Assembly: GCA_042408415.1 (NCBI GenBank)
Contig: JBHORE010000003.1
Location: 16,442 to 80,441 of the forward strand
DNA: 64,000 nt
Direction of reading: 5' to 3'
Source of the DNA: Thermobaculum sp042408415
GTDB taxonomy: Bacteria; Chloroflexota; Chloroflexia; Thermobaculales; Thermobaculaceae
The position numbers and the translations under genes were made by a program. Every line of letters begins with the position of its first letter. Within the stretch, counting starts at the first letter, position 1. Under the pieces are notes generated by a model. It saw nothing but the letters and a program-made list of their open reading frames with translations, had not been told where the DNA came from and ran no database searches. Shown in pieces: positions 34,376 to 43,785 of the stretch.

Positions 34376-36136
34376 TTAGCTGACAACCTCAATTGGCTCC
34401 TTGGAGGTTGTATCTTGGGAATCCTCTAGCTCCTCAGCTGGAAGCGCAAATGCCCTCCACGCCCCGTGCAACCCCTCATCGGTCACACCATAATAAACGT
34501 GCAGCCTACCATCCGTGTCCCTCTGCACCAAGTTGTAACGTATCTCATTGCCGCGTCTATAAGTCTTCCAAATACCCATGCCCTCACGCCATTGGATCTT
34601 TGAAGGATCAAACTTTCCGCTCTCATGCTCTTCGATTGCATACCTCCACAACTTCCGAGCAGACCCCCTGGTTACGTTCGTTACAATCGATCCGTTACGC
34701 AGGTCCTTCATCGTATAGTAGTTGACACCATCTCGAGTAGTATAGTCAATTATCTCAACTCCATTCTTGGGAGGATCATGCAGAGAATGGGTCTGTTGAG
34801 GCTGAACGTCTGGGCCAAAAGACAAGTTTTTTTCAGAATGATATTTGCTAACCAGCTTCACAATATCCTCAGGAGATGCTGGTACAGTAGAAGCATCTTT
34901 ACGCACCCAGACCTGAGCCGGCTTCAGAATATAAGGAGGACTGGTTCCATCGGGAACGGACACTATGAGCACATTCTTCCCTTGCGACTGCACTATCTCT
35001 ACCTTTACTTTGAGTTTGGGCTGCACCGCAGACTCTACGTACTGCTGAACCCTTTCAGCAAGAGACTCAGGGTTATCTACACCCTTTACTGATCCAGGCT
35101 CACGAGATGCGCCAATAATTATCCTTCCCCCTCCTCCATTGGCTAAAGCAACAGCATCCTTTGCAACTTCTTCCATCTGTTGCTTTCTGCTAACTAGACG
35201 CTCGTAAAACACTAGCGATGGCCCTGGCCCGGACTGTTGAGCCTGCATGATAACATCAGGTAGAGAGATTTGCTTGGCGGGACGAGTTCGGTCAAAGTCC
35301 GTGCTGGTAAGCAAATCCCTTATGGCTTCGAAACTAACTTCAGGAAGAAGCATCTCAGTACATCTATCACCTATACCCAGCCTGCCACTTTTATCTGAGG
35401 GATCCCTCTCTAACCTGTGAGCATCGGAACCTTGTATACAGTGCATCCTCCTTGGGTACTCAGGTTTGGTGCCATTGTAAAACCTAGCAGTAGCTTTTTT
35501 ACTACGGCTAGACAGATCGGTAACCTCCAAAGCATGTAGGTTAGGGTCCTGAGTATATGATATTTTGGTTTGCCCTCCAAAATTAAAGTCCTGCATAGCT
35601 ACCCCATGGTTACTATTTGCATGAGCAGCTATCACTAGAGCGCCGGCCCTATTGAGTAGGGAATAAGCTGTCAGGACATCGGTAGTGGCTCCGATCTCGC
35701 TAGTGCCCTCATCAAGCTTCTCTTCGGGAACATTTAGCTCTAGCAATATGTGTTCAAGCTTTCTAATAGAGGTCTCTGGTGGAAATATAGCCAAAATATG
35801 GAAACCAAGGGTAGCTGTAAATTCAAAGCCTGGGAGTACAAGGATTCTAGACAGCAACTGCTCACATTCTTCAAGCTCAGAGGCCTCTGCAGGAGTGAGA
35901 CGATGAGTATCCCGCAAAAACCTCAGTATATCCAACCTCCTTCGGAATTCAGCTATACCAACAACGGTATTGTGATCAGTTATAGCTATGGCATCTAGCT
36001 GTTTTTCAGCTGCCTTGCGCAGTATATCTATAAACCTAACGTTCTTATCCAAGTAGCAGAGGGAAGACGCAGGGGTATGGATATGCAAGTCGACTCTAAA
36101 CCACTTCATCTGACTCTTATTTTTTGATTTTGCCAA
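34376..36136 (-). CDS. PHP phosphoesterase domain fused to AlbA_2 (Schlafen-type) DNA-binding domain
   Basis: Predicted 586-residue protein in three parts. Residues ~10-270 are a PHP domain with the metal-binding motifs DLHIHTPAS, AITDHNT, VIAAHANSNHG and GSDAHRLER. Residues ~300-430 resemble the AlbA_2/Schlafen module (VALANGGGGRIIIGASREPG, then PYILKPAQVWVRKDAST). The last ~140 residues form an aromatic-rich domain I cannot name. A nucleic-acid-directed phosphoesterase or regulator is plausible; no substrate can be given. The TTG start has GGGGG 10 bases upstream; the ATG at 36109 (MKWFRVDLHIHT) is an alternative. Downstream of lon, separated by a terminator. Confidence 0.75.
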   Translation of the reverse strand: MAKSKNKSQMKWFRVDLHIHTPASSLCYLDKNVRFIDILRKAAEKQLDAIAITDHNTVVGIAEFRRRLDILRFLRDTHRLTPAEASELEECEQLLSRILVLPGFEFTATLGFHILAIFPPETSIRKLEHILLELNVPEEKLDEGTSEIGATTDVLTAYSLLNRAGALVIAAHANSNHGVAMQDFNFGGQTKISYTQDPNLHALEVTDLSSRSKKATARFYNGTKPEYPRRMHCIQGSDAHRLERDPSDKSGRLGIGDRCTEMLLPEVSFEAIRDLLTSTDFDRTRPAKQISLPDVIMQAQQSGPGPSLVFYERLVSRKQQMEEVAKDAVALANGGGGRIIIGASREPGSVKGVDNPESLAERVQQYVESAVQPKLKVKVEIVQSQGKNVLIVSVPDGTSPPYILKPAQVWVRKDASTVPASPEDIVKLVSKYHSEKNLSFGPDVQPQQTHSLHDPPKNGVEIIDYTTRDGVNYYTMKDLRNGSIVTNVTRGSARKLWRYAIEEHESGKFDPSKIQWREGMGIWKTYRRGNEIRYNLVQRDTDGRLHVYYGVTDEGLHGAWRAFALPAEELEDSQDTTSKEPIEVVS

Positions 36137-36198
36137 ATCACATCAACCCCCTAGATCGGTAAGATTTACAATTTCTATTTTTGCCAATTCTAGCAAAA

Positions 36199-36233
36199 TA
36201 GGGTGCGAGGGTTTTATGTCACCTCGCACCCTA
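36199..36233 (-). terminator. Terminator of lon
   Basis: TAGGGTGCGAGG and CCTCGCACCCTA pair over 12 bases around an 11-base loop; on the minus strand TTTTGCT follows the stem. It lies 19 bases after the lon stop. Confidence 0.8.
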
Positions 36234-36251
36234 CTAATCAAAGCGCTAAGT

Positions 36252-38654
36252 TCAACTACTCTTGCTTTGCACTGACAGATCGTAGCTAGATGTTTCAGTT
36301 GGCAGATCTATTGGAGAATCCGAATTCTCTGCTCTGGGAGCAAGAGCTATCTTTAGCACTTCGTCCATGTTCTCAACCCAGTAGAACTTAAGGTCTCTTT
36401 GTACGTTCTTAGGTATCAGGTTTAGATCTGGCTCATTATCTTTGGGTGCAATTATGCAGCGTATTCCTGACTGGTGTGCAGCTAGTACTTTCTCTTTGAG
36501 CCCACCTATAGGGAGCACACGCCCTCTTAGAGTAATCTCACCAGTCATGGCCACATCGGATCTCACTGGTCTGTGTGTAAGTGCGCTAATCATAGCTGTG
36601 GCCATCGTTATCCCAGCGCTGGGACCATCTTTAGGCACAGCACCTTCAGGCAAATGTATGTGCCAATCTGTTGTCTCTTGGAAGTTCTCAGGGATATTAA
36701 GTTCCTTCGCCCTGGATCTAGCGTAACTCAGTGCTGCCTTAGCTGATTCCTGCATTACATCACCTAGACGACCAGTGATTATCAACTGGCCTTTTCCAGG
36801 TAATGTAGCCACCTCCACTGGTAGTAGCACACCACCAAGTTCCGTCCAAGCCATACCTATAGCCACACCTACCTGGTCACTGGCATTACGCATATCCTGT
36901 ATATTCCTAGGCGGACCAAGGTATTCCTGTAGCAAGTGAGTAGTAACTCTAATCCTAGAGGTCCTACCTGAAACGATCTGTCTTGCAGCTTTCCTACATA
37001 TTGCGCCCAGCTGCCGTTCAAGATTTCGCACTCCAGCCTCACGTGTATAAAAACGCACTATATGTCTCAGCATCTTGTCCGAGATCTCTATGTAGTGAGG
37101 CTGAAGGCCATGGGACTGTATCTGCTTAGGTAATAAGTATCTTCGGGCTATTTGTACTTTCTCATCCTCGGTATAACCACCTATCTGTATTACTTCCATT
37201 CTGTCGAGCAGAGGACGAGGTATAGTATCGAGTGTATTGGCGGTGGCTATAAAGAGCACATTAGAAAGATCAAATGGGAGCTCCATGTAATGGTCAACAA
37301 ACGTCTTATTCTGCTCTGGATCCAGCACCTCAAGCATAGCAGCAGATGGATCTCCCTTGTAATCCGCACTCATCTTATCGATTTCATCTAGCAACATTAC
37401 CGGATTATTGGTCTTAGCCTGCCTTAAGCCATGAATGATCCTTCCAGGGAGGGCTCCCACATAGGTTCGCCTATGTCCTCTGATCTCTGCCTCGTCCCTG
37501 ACTCCTCCTAGGCTAATACGCACAAAGCTTCTACCTAAGGCCCTTGCTATGCTCTGCCCCAAACTGGTCTTCCCAACACCCGGAGGCCCCACCAGGCAAA
37601 GTATGGGGGTTTTCGGCTTGTTGCCAGATTTGCTAGTCAACTCTCTTACAGCTAAGAACTCGAGTATTCTTTCCTTTACCTTTTCAAGTCCGTAATGATC
37701 CTCATCAAGTATCTGTTCTGTTCGCCTGATATCATAGTTATCCTCAGTACTATGTGACCAGGGTAACGCTAGTATCCAGTCTAGATAAGTTCTTATAACT
37801 CCACTTTCCGGGGATGTGCTAGGGGTTCTCTCGAGTCGGTTTATCTCTCGTAGAGCTTTCTCACGAACCTCATCCGGTAAGTTGGAACTCTCGACTTTAT
37901 CACGCAGTGCCTGTATCTCGTTGCCACCTTCACCGCTCAACTCATCATGAATAACCTTGAGTTGCTCACGCAGATAGTATTCCCTCTGGCTTTTATCTAT
38001 CTGCTGTCGAACTCGCGCTCTTATACGTGACTCGAGCTCTTCGATTTGAGAAGAACCCGTAAGCATAATGGCCAGGCGCTCCAACCTGTCCATAGGATGA
38101 AGAATATTCAAGAATTTCTGCCTTTCCTGCCAATCTGTAATAAGGATATTCCCCAAGTAGTCTGCCAACTCAGAAGCTGAGGAGAATGCTTCCAGTTCGT
38201 TCCTGACGTCGCTCGGAGACTTGCCCTTGGACTCAACATGCTGGGCATAGAGATCTACTACGTGATCGATCATTAATCTCTCTACAGAAGATGTGGTCTC
38301 AGGCTCCTCGACAGGTGAAACAAGAGCTCTATATCCTTTTTCGGACACCTCCACTCTATGCAGGTTAACTCGCTTCAGGCCCACAACCACAACCTGCATC
38401 AACCCCTCTGGTAGCCTTTCCCAGTGGCGCAACCGCACTAAGGTACCTATGCGGTTTAGTCCTTCTGGAGAGGGATCGTCCTCATCACCGTTTCTCTGAG
38501 CACTAGTAACGAGCAGACAGTCTCTGGCTATGGACCACTCCGCGGCCTCAAGAGATTTTGGCCTCCCTATCGTAAGTTTACTTTCAGTCCCAGGTAAAAT
38601 AACCGTTCTCTTGAGTGGCAGAAGTGGATAAACATCGGCAGACTGCGCATACAT
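36252..38654 (-). CDS. lon: ATP-dependent protease Lon
   Basis: Full-length LonA-type protease of 800 residues. It has the N-terminal substrate-binding LON domain (YPLLPLKRTVILPG), AAA+ module with Walker A GPPGVGKTSLG and Walker B VMLLDEIDKM, and a C-terminal Ser-Lys protease domain: Ser in PKDGPSAGITM and Lys in GGLKEKVLAA. It degrades misfolded and regulatory proteins in the cytosol. AGGGGT precedes the ATG. The gene has its own promoter, separate from the moaC operon upstream. Confidence 0.97.
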   Translation of the reverse strand: MYAQSADVYPLLPLKRTVILPGTESKLTIGRPKSLEAAEWSIARDCLLVTSAQRNGDEDDPSPEGLNRIGTLVRLRHWERLPEGLMQVVVVGLKRVNLHRVEVSEKGYRALVSPVEEPETTSSVERLMIDHVVDLYAQHVESKGKSPSDVRNELEAFSSASELADYLGNILITDWQERQKFLNILHPMDRLERLAIMLTGSSQIEELESRIRARVRQQIDKSQREYYLREQLKVIHDELSGEGGNEIQALRDKVESSNLPDEVREKALREINRLERTPSTSPESGVIRTYLDWILALPWSHSTEDNYDIRRTEQILDEDHYGLEKVKERILEFLAVRELTSKSGNKPKTPILCLVGPPGVGKTSLGQSIARALGRSFVRISLGGVRDEAEIRGHRRTYVGALPGRIIHGLRQAKTNNPVMLLDEIDKMSADYKGDPSAAMLEVLDPEQNKTFVDHYMELPFDLSNVLFIATANTLDTIPRPLLDRMEVIQIGGYTEDEKVQIARRYLLPKQIQSHGLQPHYIEISDKMLRHIVRFYTREAGVRNLERQLGAICRKAARQIVSGRTSRIRVTTHLLQEYLGPPRNIQDMRNASDQVGVAIGMAWTELGGVLLPVEVATLPGKGQLIITGRLGDVMQESAKAALSYARSRAKELNIPENFQETTDWHIHLPEGAVPKDGPSAGITMATAMISALTHRPVRSDVAMTGEITLRGRVLPIGGLKEKVLAAHQSGIRCIIAPKDNEPDLNLIPKNVQRDLKFYWVENMDEVLKIALAPRAENSDSPIDLPTETSSYDLSVQSKSS

Positions 38655-38766
38655 AAGTCAAACCCCTAACTCATAAACCATATAAAGTTACGTCTTCTAG
38701 ATAAGCTCGATACTAAGAGCTATAACTAAAAATCAAGCAAAAATCAGCAGTACAAGTTAGTAATAC

Positions 38767-38796
38767 ATTATAAAAACCGATAATTCCGCGCGCCAA
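38767..38796 (-). promoter_or_regulatory. Promoter of lon
   Basis: On the minus strand TTGGCG (38796-38791) and a perfect TATAAT (38772-38767) are 18 bases apart. This predicts a leader of about 105 bases before lon. The surrounding 240-base intergenic region is very AT-rich; no CIRCE-type heat-shock operator is seen in it. Confidence 0.55.
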
Positions 38797-38834
38797 TATA
38801 TAACTAGCTCTAGCCGATAGCTTTTGCTTTATGT

Positions 38835-38862
38835 ATAGTTTATCTAATCAAAGTTAAACTAT
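38835..38862. repeat. Inverted repeat in moaC-lon intergenic region
   Basis: ATAGTTTA and TAAACTAT, 12 bases apart, in the AT-rich gap between moaC and lon. It could be a weak transcription stop for the moaC operon or an operator upstream of the lon promoter. The sequence does not decide between them. Confidence 0.35.
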
Positions 38863-38897
38863 CGTTATAGATAAATGACTTTAGCATTACTATTCTG

Positions 38898-39380
38898 TCA
38901 TTTGGTTTCGACTTTGTATTCCCCGTGTACACCACCTATCTTTTTAAGGAGCCGAATATCCCCTATAACCATGCCTCGCTCGACCGCCTTGGACATATCG
39001 TAGATGGTTAAAGCCGCAACGGATACCGCAGTTAGAGCCTCCATCTCAACTCCGGTTTGAGCTTCTGTTCTAACTATGGATACTAATCGTATCGATGGGG
39101 GATCCTCAATAAACTCCAAATCCAGGTTAACCGAGCTAAGAGCAATGTTATGACACAAAGGTATTAGTTCCCAAGTGCGTTTAGCAGCCATGATACCTGC
39201 TAACTTGGCTGCAGATATCACAGAGCCCTTCGGTAAATTACCCTGCCTTATCTTTTGAAGAGTATCCAGACTCATGTACACTGTAGCTTCCGCCATGGCT
39301 TCTCTATGCGATGTGGGCTTGCTTCCCACATCAACCATATGTACATCCCCTGAAGAATCGATGTGCGTAAGATCATCCAT
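38898..39380 (-). CDS. moaC: Cyclic pyranopterin monophosphate synthase MoaC
   Basis: Second enzyme of molybdenum cofactor synthesis, converting the MoaA product to cyclic pyranopterin monophosphate. 160 residues. MoaC signatures seen are SHREAMAEATVYM, LIPLCHNIALSSV, TEAQTGVEMEALTAVSVAALTIYDMSKA and the C-terminal KKIGGVHGEY. The ATG at 39380 (or 39386) overlaps the end of the RocB-like gene, and it is the last gene of the seven-gene minus-strand operon. moaA is not in the window. Confidence 0.96.
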   Translation of the reverse strand: MDDLTHIDSSGDVHMVDVGSKPTSHREAMAEATVYMSLDTLQKIRQGNLPKGSVISAAKLAGIMAAKRTWELIPLCHNIALSSVNLDLEFIEDPPSIRLVSIVRTEAQTGVEMEALTAVSVAALTIYDMSKAVERGMVIGDIRLLKKIGGVHGEYKVETK

Positions 39381-40974
39381 TAGCATTCTCCAGTGCTGAG
39401 AGCACTACGTCATGTATAGCTTTGGGGAGAAATTCACAACTATAAGGTATATATAGCCTCTCGGTGTACTTGTGAGCGTCAAATCCAAGTACGCCCATAT
39501 TGATTACATCCAGGTTAACCTTGCGCATGCTCTCAAAAGGAACGTTGTATAATCCGCTTTCACGCTTGTCGGACCAAATAGGCATGTTTTTGGTTAGCGC
39601 TTCCAGGGATGAGGATTCAATCTCTAGCTTCATGTAACTGGCATCAGATATGTACGGATAGTAATGCTGTATCTTGATGCGCAAATTAGCAGCCAAATCA
39701 GTAACAGCTCTCACAAGTGGGTTATCTTCTTCTCCTTTTACACTCGGATAATAAGGGGGTGAAAAGTAGACTACAGCAGCTGGACCAGACATTCCACTCA
39801 TGTTCCAGGCTGCCCTTACCAACTCCGCACACCTCATTCTCGAGTCTGCGCCAGCTTCAAACAGCTGTTGGTTTACTTTCCTTAAAGATTGTTCCACTTT
39901 ATCCTTCCCTAGCATAGAGGCGGCAGCTTTCACCAGCTCATCGTAAGTAACGACCTTAGGAGTCACTTCAGGGATATTGATATCAATATCCCTCAGGGAC
40001 TCTACAATGATAGCATTCACCAAAGCATCTATCTCATCTATTACGTTCTCAGGAGATTTTCTTAGAACGAGGTAGTTTATGTAGCAGAAACTTTCGAAAG
40101 GGATCCTCACATCATAGCAGTCCTTGAAGTCACACATCTTCAGAGTAACAGGTGCAACCGACATCATGTCATTGTCGGTATCTGCCAAATCGGGATTCAT
40201 ACTTATCTTGGAAACAATCCTTGCCAGGAGCAAATTAGAGTCAATCCCTTTTGAAGGCTCCCCTGCATGGGACTCAACACCACGCACGTAGATACTAGGG
40301 AGCAACTTACCTATAGTACCTACATGTATAGTGGAATCCATCTCCTCAGGAGAGCTAGGTGTCGAATAATCAGTATTTATAGCACCTATTAGCCTAAGAC
40401 CTTCCTTCTCTGCAAGGGTTGAGAGCCACTCTACGGCTCCCATGATGCCTATGCTCTCAGCCTCCTCATCTGGTACAGACAAGAATATTATGCTACCCGG
40501 TAACTCTTTTCCCTGAAGCTTCTCCTTACAAAACCTAGATAGAGCCCATAGATGAGCAGCAATACCTGCTTTCATATCGACCGTACCACGACCGAATAAC
40601 CAATCAGATTCGGCCCTTAGATGCTCATAGACAAGCTCATCTAATTGCTCCCTTCGAGATAACAAGTGTTCGCGTAGCGCACTAGGATCACAGGCATAAC
40701 TTCCAAGATCGCCATAATCTGAAACATCAACAGTATCAAAATGAGATATCAAGACAATAGCGTTGTTCGAATTTCCCCTCAGCAAGGCCCAAACAAAAGA
40801 ACGTTCCCAGGGATCTCCAGCTATCTTCTGTATTCCGTGTTGAAGTAGGCCAAGTCCAACCTCGTCAAGAAGCTCATCTATTAGAGCAGGTATGCTTTTT
40901 TCGCCCTCTGTCCTTGTAAAGCTAGGATGCTCTACAAGCCGCAATATGATACTCAGAACACTCTCTTTAGACAT
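39373..40974 (-). CDS. M20 family peptidase, RocB-like
   Basis: Predicted 533-residue metallopeptidase-like protein. The M20 metal-binding pattern is visible in VLISHFDTVD, then LFGRGTVDMKAG and the catalytic Glu region VPDEEAESIG. Length and layout (long insert, FKDCYDVRIPFESFCYINYL) match RocB, a protein of the arginine-utilisation locus in Bacillus whose reaction is not firmly established. No other arginine catabolic genes lie nearby, so a role in arginine use is not supported by context. ATG at 40974 with GAGAGGTG 11 bases upstream; an in-frame TTG at 40995 overlaps the preceding gene. Confidence 0.82.
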   Translation of the reverse strand: MSKESVLSIILRLVEHPSFTRTEGEKSIPALIDELLDEVGLGLLQHGIQKIAGDPWERSFVWALLRGNSNNAIVLISHFDTVDVSDYGDLGSYACDPSALREHLLSRREQLDELVYEHLRAESDWLFGRGTVDMKAGIAAHLWALSRFCKEKLQGKELPGSIIFLSVPDEEAESIGIMGAVEWLSTLAEKEGLRLIGAINTDYSTPSSPEEMDSTIHVGTIGKLLPSIYVRGVESHAGEPSKGIDSNLLLARIVSKISMNPDLADTDNDMMSVAPVTLKMCDFKDCYDVRIPFESFCYINYLVLRKSPENVIDEIDALVNAIIVESLRDIDINIPEVTPKVVTYDELVKAAASMLGKDKVEQSLRKVNQQLFEAGADSRMRCAELVRAAWNMSGMSGPAAVVYFSPPYYPSVKGEEDNPLVRAVTDLAANLRIKIQHYYPYISDASYMKLEIESSSLEALTKNMPIWSDKRESGLYNVPFESMRKVNLDVINMGVLGFDAHKYTERLYIPYSCEFLPKAIHDVVLSALENANG

Positions 40975-40984
40975 ACCAGAAATT

Positions 40985-41473
40985 TCACCTCTCAAGCGAT
41001 TCTCTAATGGTTCCCAGAATGTGGGTGGTCGAAAAACCTTCTTGATAGGGTAATATAACTACCCTGCCACCATAACTTCTAACTATCGCAGACTCTGGGA
41101 GGCTATTGACATCTGGGGTATAATCCCCGCCTTTGAAGTAGATATCGGGCTTGATAGCTTCTACGATCCTTTCAGCCGTTATGTCCGAGAATATGGTTAC
41201 GTAGTCTACACAGCGCAAGGCAGACAAAACCTCAGCACGAAATACATCCGGGATGATAGGTCTTTGCGGTCCCTTTAGAGCTCGAACTGATTCATCGCTA
41301 TTGACGCCCACTATTAGTACGTCCACCATGGACTTAGCTGCACATAGATAGCGGACATGACCCACATGCAAAATATCGAAGCACCCGTTAGTAAAGCCTA
41401 TACTCTTCACCTGCTTCCTAATAGCGCTCACTAATCTAACGATATCCTGTTGGTCTAGTACTCTTTGCTCCAA
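40985..41473 (-). CDS. rfaE2: Heptose 1-phosphate adenylyltransferase-like protein (RfaE2)
   Basis: Nucleotidyltransferase of 162 residues with the HxGH-type motif FTNGCFDILHVGHVRYL and the second motif region around YVTIFSD. Matches the C-terminal half of HldE, which activates D-glycero-D-manno-heptose 1-phosphate with ATP. It follows the matching kinase gene by 12 bases. The start is TTG behind AGGAGG. Relatives also include glycerol-3-phosphate cytidylyltransferases, but the kinase neighbour favours the heptose role. Confidence 0.88.
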   Translation of the reverse strand: MEQRVLDQQDIVRLVSAIRKQVKSIGFTNGCFDILHVGHVRYLCAAKSMVDVLIVGVNSDESVRALKGPQRPIIPDVFRAEVLSALRCVDYVTIFSDITAERIVEAIKPDIYFKGGDYTPDVNSLPESAIVRSYGGRVVILPYQEGFSTTHILGTIRESLER

Positions 41474-41485
41474 AATTCCTCCTAA

Positions 41486-42487
41486 TTACCTCAGACTTTG
41501 TAGTAGATCGTGTTGGGACACGTAGGCATTACCAAGTTTCTGCACAACTAGTGAAGCCGCTTTATTAGCCAGAAATGAAGCTGTAGCAACATCGCCCCCC
41601 AGAGCCATCACCAAAGCTAGCACAGCTATAACTGTATCCCCAGCCCCAACTACATCCACAACGGTAACTTTTTCTCCTGGAACATGAACGTAGCCGGTAT
41701 CTTGGGAATAAGCAGATATACCATTAGAATCACGAGTTACAACCAGCCAATCACACTCTAAATATTTAGCCGCCTGTGGGAGTAGGTACTCGAAATCGGC
41801 TTCGGTTTCTAATTTATGACCTAGCGATCTCTCTGCCTCGCGTCTGTTACAGCGTATGCATTTATATCCCTTGAAACGGGAAAGCTCTCCCTGAGAATCT
41901 ACCAATATAGGGATATCGAGATATTGTGAAGTCTCCAAGCAAGACGCTATCACCTCAGGGTTTACTACTCCAACTCTATAATCCGAGACTAGTATGACAT
42001 CCGCCCTCGAAGCTTTATCTTTTATATTTTTGTTCAGTTCAGATATCTGATGACTTCTCAAAGGCTCTCTATCTACTTTGTCTACTCTAGCTACCTGCTG
42101 TGGAAGGGATAGTAACCCTTCTGCTAATATTCTCGTCTTCTCAGTTGTTCTCCTATCTGGAGAGGAAACAAGATGAGATGACTCAACTCCGTGCTTATCC
42201 AACAACTCTCGGAGCTCCGCTGCAGCTGAGTCATCCCCAACCACCCCTACAAGCGAAACCTGTGCACCTAAAGAAGCTAAGTTCAGAGCGGGGTTAGATG
42301 CAGCCCCAGGAAGGGCGTACTCACGCCTCCACTCAAGGACTGGCACTGGAGCTTCCCTAGACAGCCTAGTTGGTTCGCCAAATATATATCTATCTAGGCA
42401 TACATCACCAACAACTAGCGCACTAACTCGGTGGAAAGATGTGATAAGATTTATCAGTTGCTGTTTATCTGTATTATTCAGTTTCAC
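41486..42487 (-). CDS. rfaE1: Heptose 7-phosphate kinase-like protein (RfaE1, PfkB family)
   Basis: Sugar kinase of 333 residues. The N-terminus has VVGDVCLDRYIFGEPTRLSREAPVPVLEW, the exact layout of HldE/RfaE kinase domains, and the PfkB catalytic signature is VVDVVGAGDTVIAVLALVMA. Predicted to phosphorylate D-glycero-D-manno-heptose 7-phosphate. Together with the next gene it supplies both activities that are fused as HldE in Proteobacteria; gmhA and gmhB were not found here. It overlaps the preceding gene by ATGA. Confidence 0.88.
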   Translation of the reverse strand: MKLNNTDKQQLINLITSFHRVSALVVGDVCLDRYIFGEPTRLSREAPVPVLEWRREYALPGAASNPALNLASLGAQVSLVGVVGDDSAAAELRELLDKHGVESSHLVSSPDRRTTEKTRILAEGLLSLPQQVARVDKVDREPLRSHQISELNKNIKDKASRADVILVSDYRVGVVNPEVIASCLETSQYLDIPILVDSQGELSRFKGYKCIRCNRREAERSLGHKLETEADFEYLLPQAAKYLECDWLVVTRDSNGISAYSQDTGYVHVPGEKVTVVDVVGAGDTVIAVLALVMALGGDVATASFLANKAASLVVQKLGNAYVSQHDLLQSLR

Positions 42488-42978
42488 CTTTGACGTGCCA
42501 CTGCTAAAAATAACGCGACTACCGCCATAACCACCTGAAACAGGAAATCCATGTTAGTACTTACCGTCAATCCCCTCTGCAATTCTCCAATCAGTCCTAT
42601 GACCACAGCTATCAGAACCATGATCGCTGCAACAGCTTGCATTTCAGGTCCGCGTTTTCTACCAGATACGAGACTAATCATCTCCCCTCCGACAAATCCA
42701 AGTACCAGGGCTATCCAAAAGGCGTAACGCGGATACATCATCCATAGCGCCCCTAACACTACAGAAAGGGGAAGTACTGCCAGAAAAGACTTGGCGATCT
42801 GACCGATGGAAGGCGCATACACCCCAGATCTAGGACTACTAGCACATTCCCTACACCTTATACCTACTGGTGTGTAGACCATACATCTAAAGCAAACTGG
42901 CTTACCACAGCGAGAGCATGTAAGGCTAGTTACCTGATCCGGATGTCTTGGACAACGAACTTCTTGCTCCACTATCAT
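42484..42978 (-). CDS. Zinc-finger (B-box-like) membrane protein
   Basis: Predicted 164-residue membrane protein. The N-terminal 45 residues form a cysteine/histidine zinc-binding module (CPRHPDQVTSLTCSRCGKPVCFRCMVY..GIRCRECA), as found at the N-terminus of bacterial rhomboid-like and B-box proteins. Three to four hydrophobic segments follow. No rhomboid catalytic motif (GxSG) is present, so it is not a protease by this evidence. Function unknown. It overlaps both neighbours by 4 bases, tightly within the glycosyltransferase-heptose operon. Confidence 0.75.
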   Translation of the reverse strand: MIVEQEVRCPRHPDQVTSLTCSRCGKPVCFRCMVYTPVGIRCRECASSPRSGVYAPSIGQIAKSFLAVLPLSVVLGALWMMYPRYAFWIALVLGFVGGEMISLVSGRKRGPEMQAVAAIMVLIAVVIGLIGELQRGLTVSTNMDFLFQVVMAVVALFLAVARQR

Positions 42979-43763
42979 CCTTTCTTTATGTTAATGCCTT
43001 GGGAAAGCAATAACTCTTTAAGAATTAAATAGACAAATATTGGCAAAGCGATCTGACGTTTCCAACGCCAAGGCTGTCGCAGAAGCCTATAAAACCACTC
43101 TAACCCTAACTTACGTATTAGTCTTGGAGCTCTAGGCACTTTGCCGGATAGATAGTCAAAGGTCCCGCCAACTCCCATTGCAACTATAGAGCCGAGATAT
43201 GGAAGGTTCCTGTGAATCCAAATCTCTTGATTTCGCATCCCAAAAGCCACAAACAACAACCTAGCTCCACTATTTTTTATCATTTGTCTTATGTGCTCGT
43301 CTTCCTCAGGACCATGGCATCCTGCATAAGTGCCCGCAACTTGTAGCTCTGGGATCCCTGCTCTCAGGGCTAGGGCAGCTGCTTCGGCTACTCCTGGGGC
43401 AGCTCCCAAGAAGAATACTGGCCAACCCTTATTAGCAGCTAGGGCACATATATCTCTAATTATGTCTGCTCCTGGAGTGCGTGGAGACCTAATATGGTAT
43501 AGCAGAAACAGCGCAATCTGGACACCCACCCCATCCACCACAGTAAGATCTGCGCTGTTTAGTACCTGAAGAAATCGAGGATCTTTCTGTGTCAATACTA
43601 TAAATTCGGGATTTACCGTCGCTATCCAGCCACTGTGACCCCTTTCAAGAGTACTTGCTATAAAGCCGATGATTTGATCTATAGGAGCAGGGGTAACTCT
43701 AACTTTCAGGACTTCGAATTCCGATTGAAAGCCTAGATTCATGCCTTCTAAATATCTAGTCAA
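42975..43763 (-). CDS. WecG/TagA/CpsF family glycosyltransferase
   Basis: Membrane-associated glycosyltransferase of 262 residues (GT26). Family motifs are TVNPEFIVLTQKDPRF, VVDGVGVQIA, FFLGAAPGVAEAAA, FVAFGMRNQEIWI and MGVGGTFDYLSGKVPRAPRLIRKLGLEWFYRL with its amphipathic C-terminal tail. These enzymes add an N-acetyl-aminosugar to a lipid-linked sugar in wall teichoic acid, ECA or capsule synthesis. The TTG start has GGAG 8 bases upstream; an ATG seven codons later is an alternative. Confidence 0.88.
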   Translation of the reverse strand: MTRYLEGMNLGFQSEFEVLKVRVTPAPIDQIIGFIASTLERGHSGWIATVNPEFIVLTQKDPRFLQVLNSADLTVVDGVGVQIALFLLYHIRSPRTPGADIIRDICALAANKGWPVFFLGAAPGVAEAAALALRAGIPELQVAGTYAGCHGPEEDEHIRQMIKNSGARLLFVAFGMRNQEIWIHRNLPYLGSIVAMGVGGTFDYLSGKVPRAPRLIRKLGLEWFYRLLRQPWRWKRQIALPIFVYLILKELLLSQGINIKKG

Positions 43764-43785
43764 GCAGCTTTCTCCACAGAAGAAC

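Noticed and set aside
42484..42978. Zinc-finger membrane protein as a rhomboid protease.
   Set aside because: It has the N-terminal zinc module seen in some rhomboids but too few membrane segments and no GxSG or catalytic His motif.
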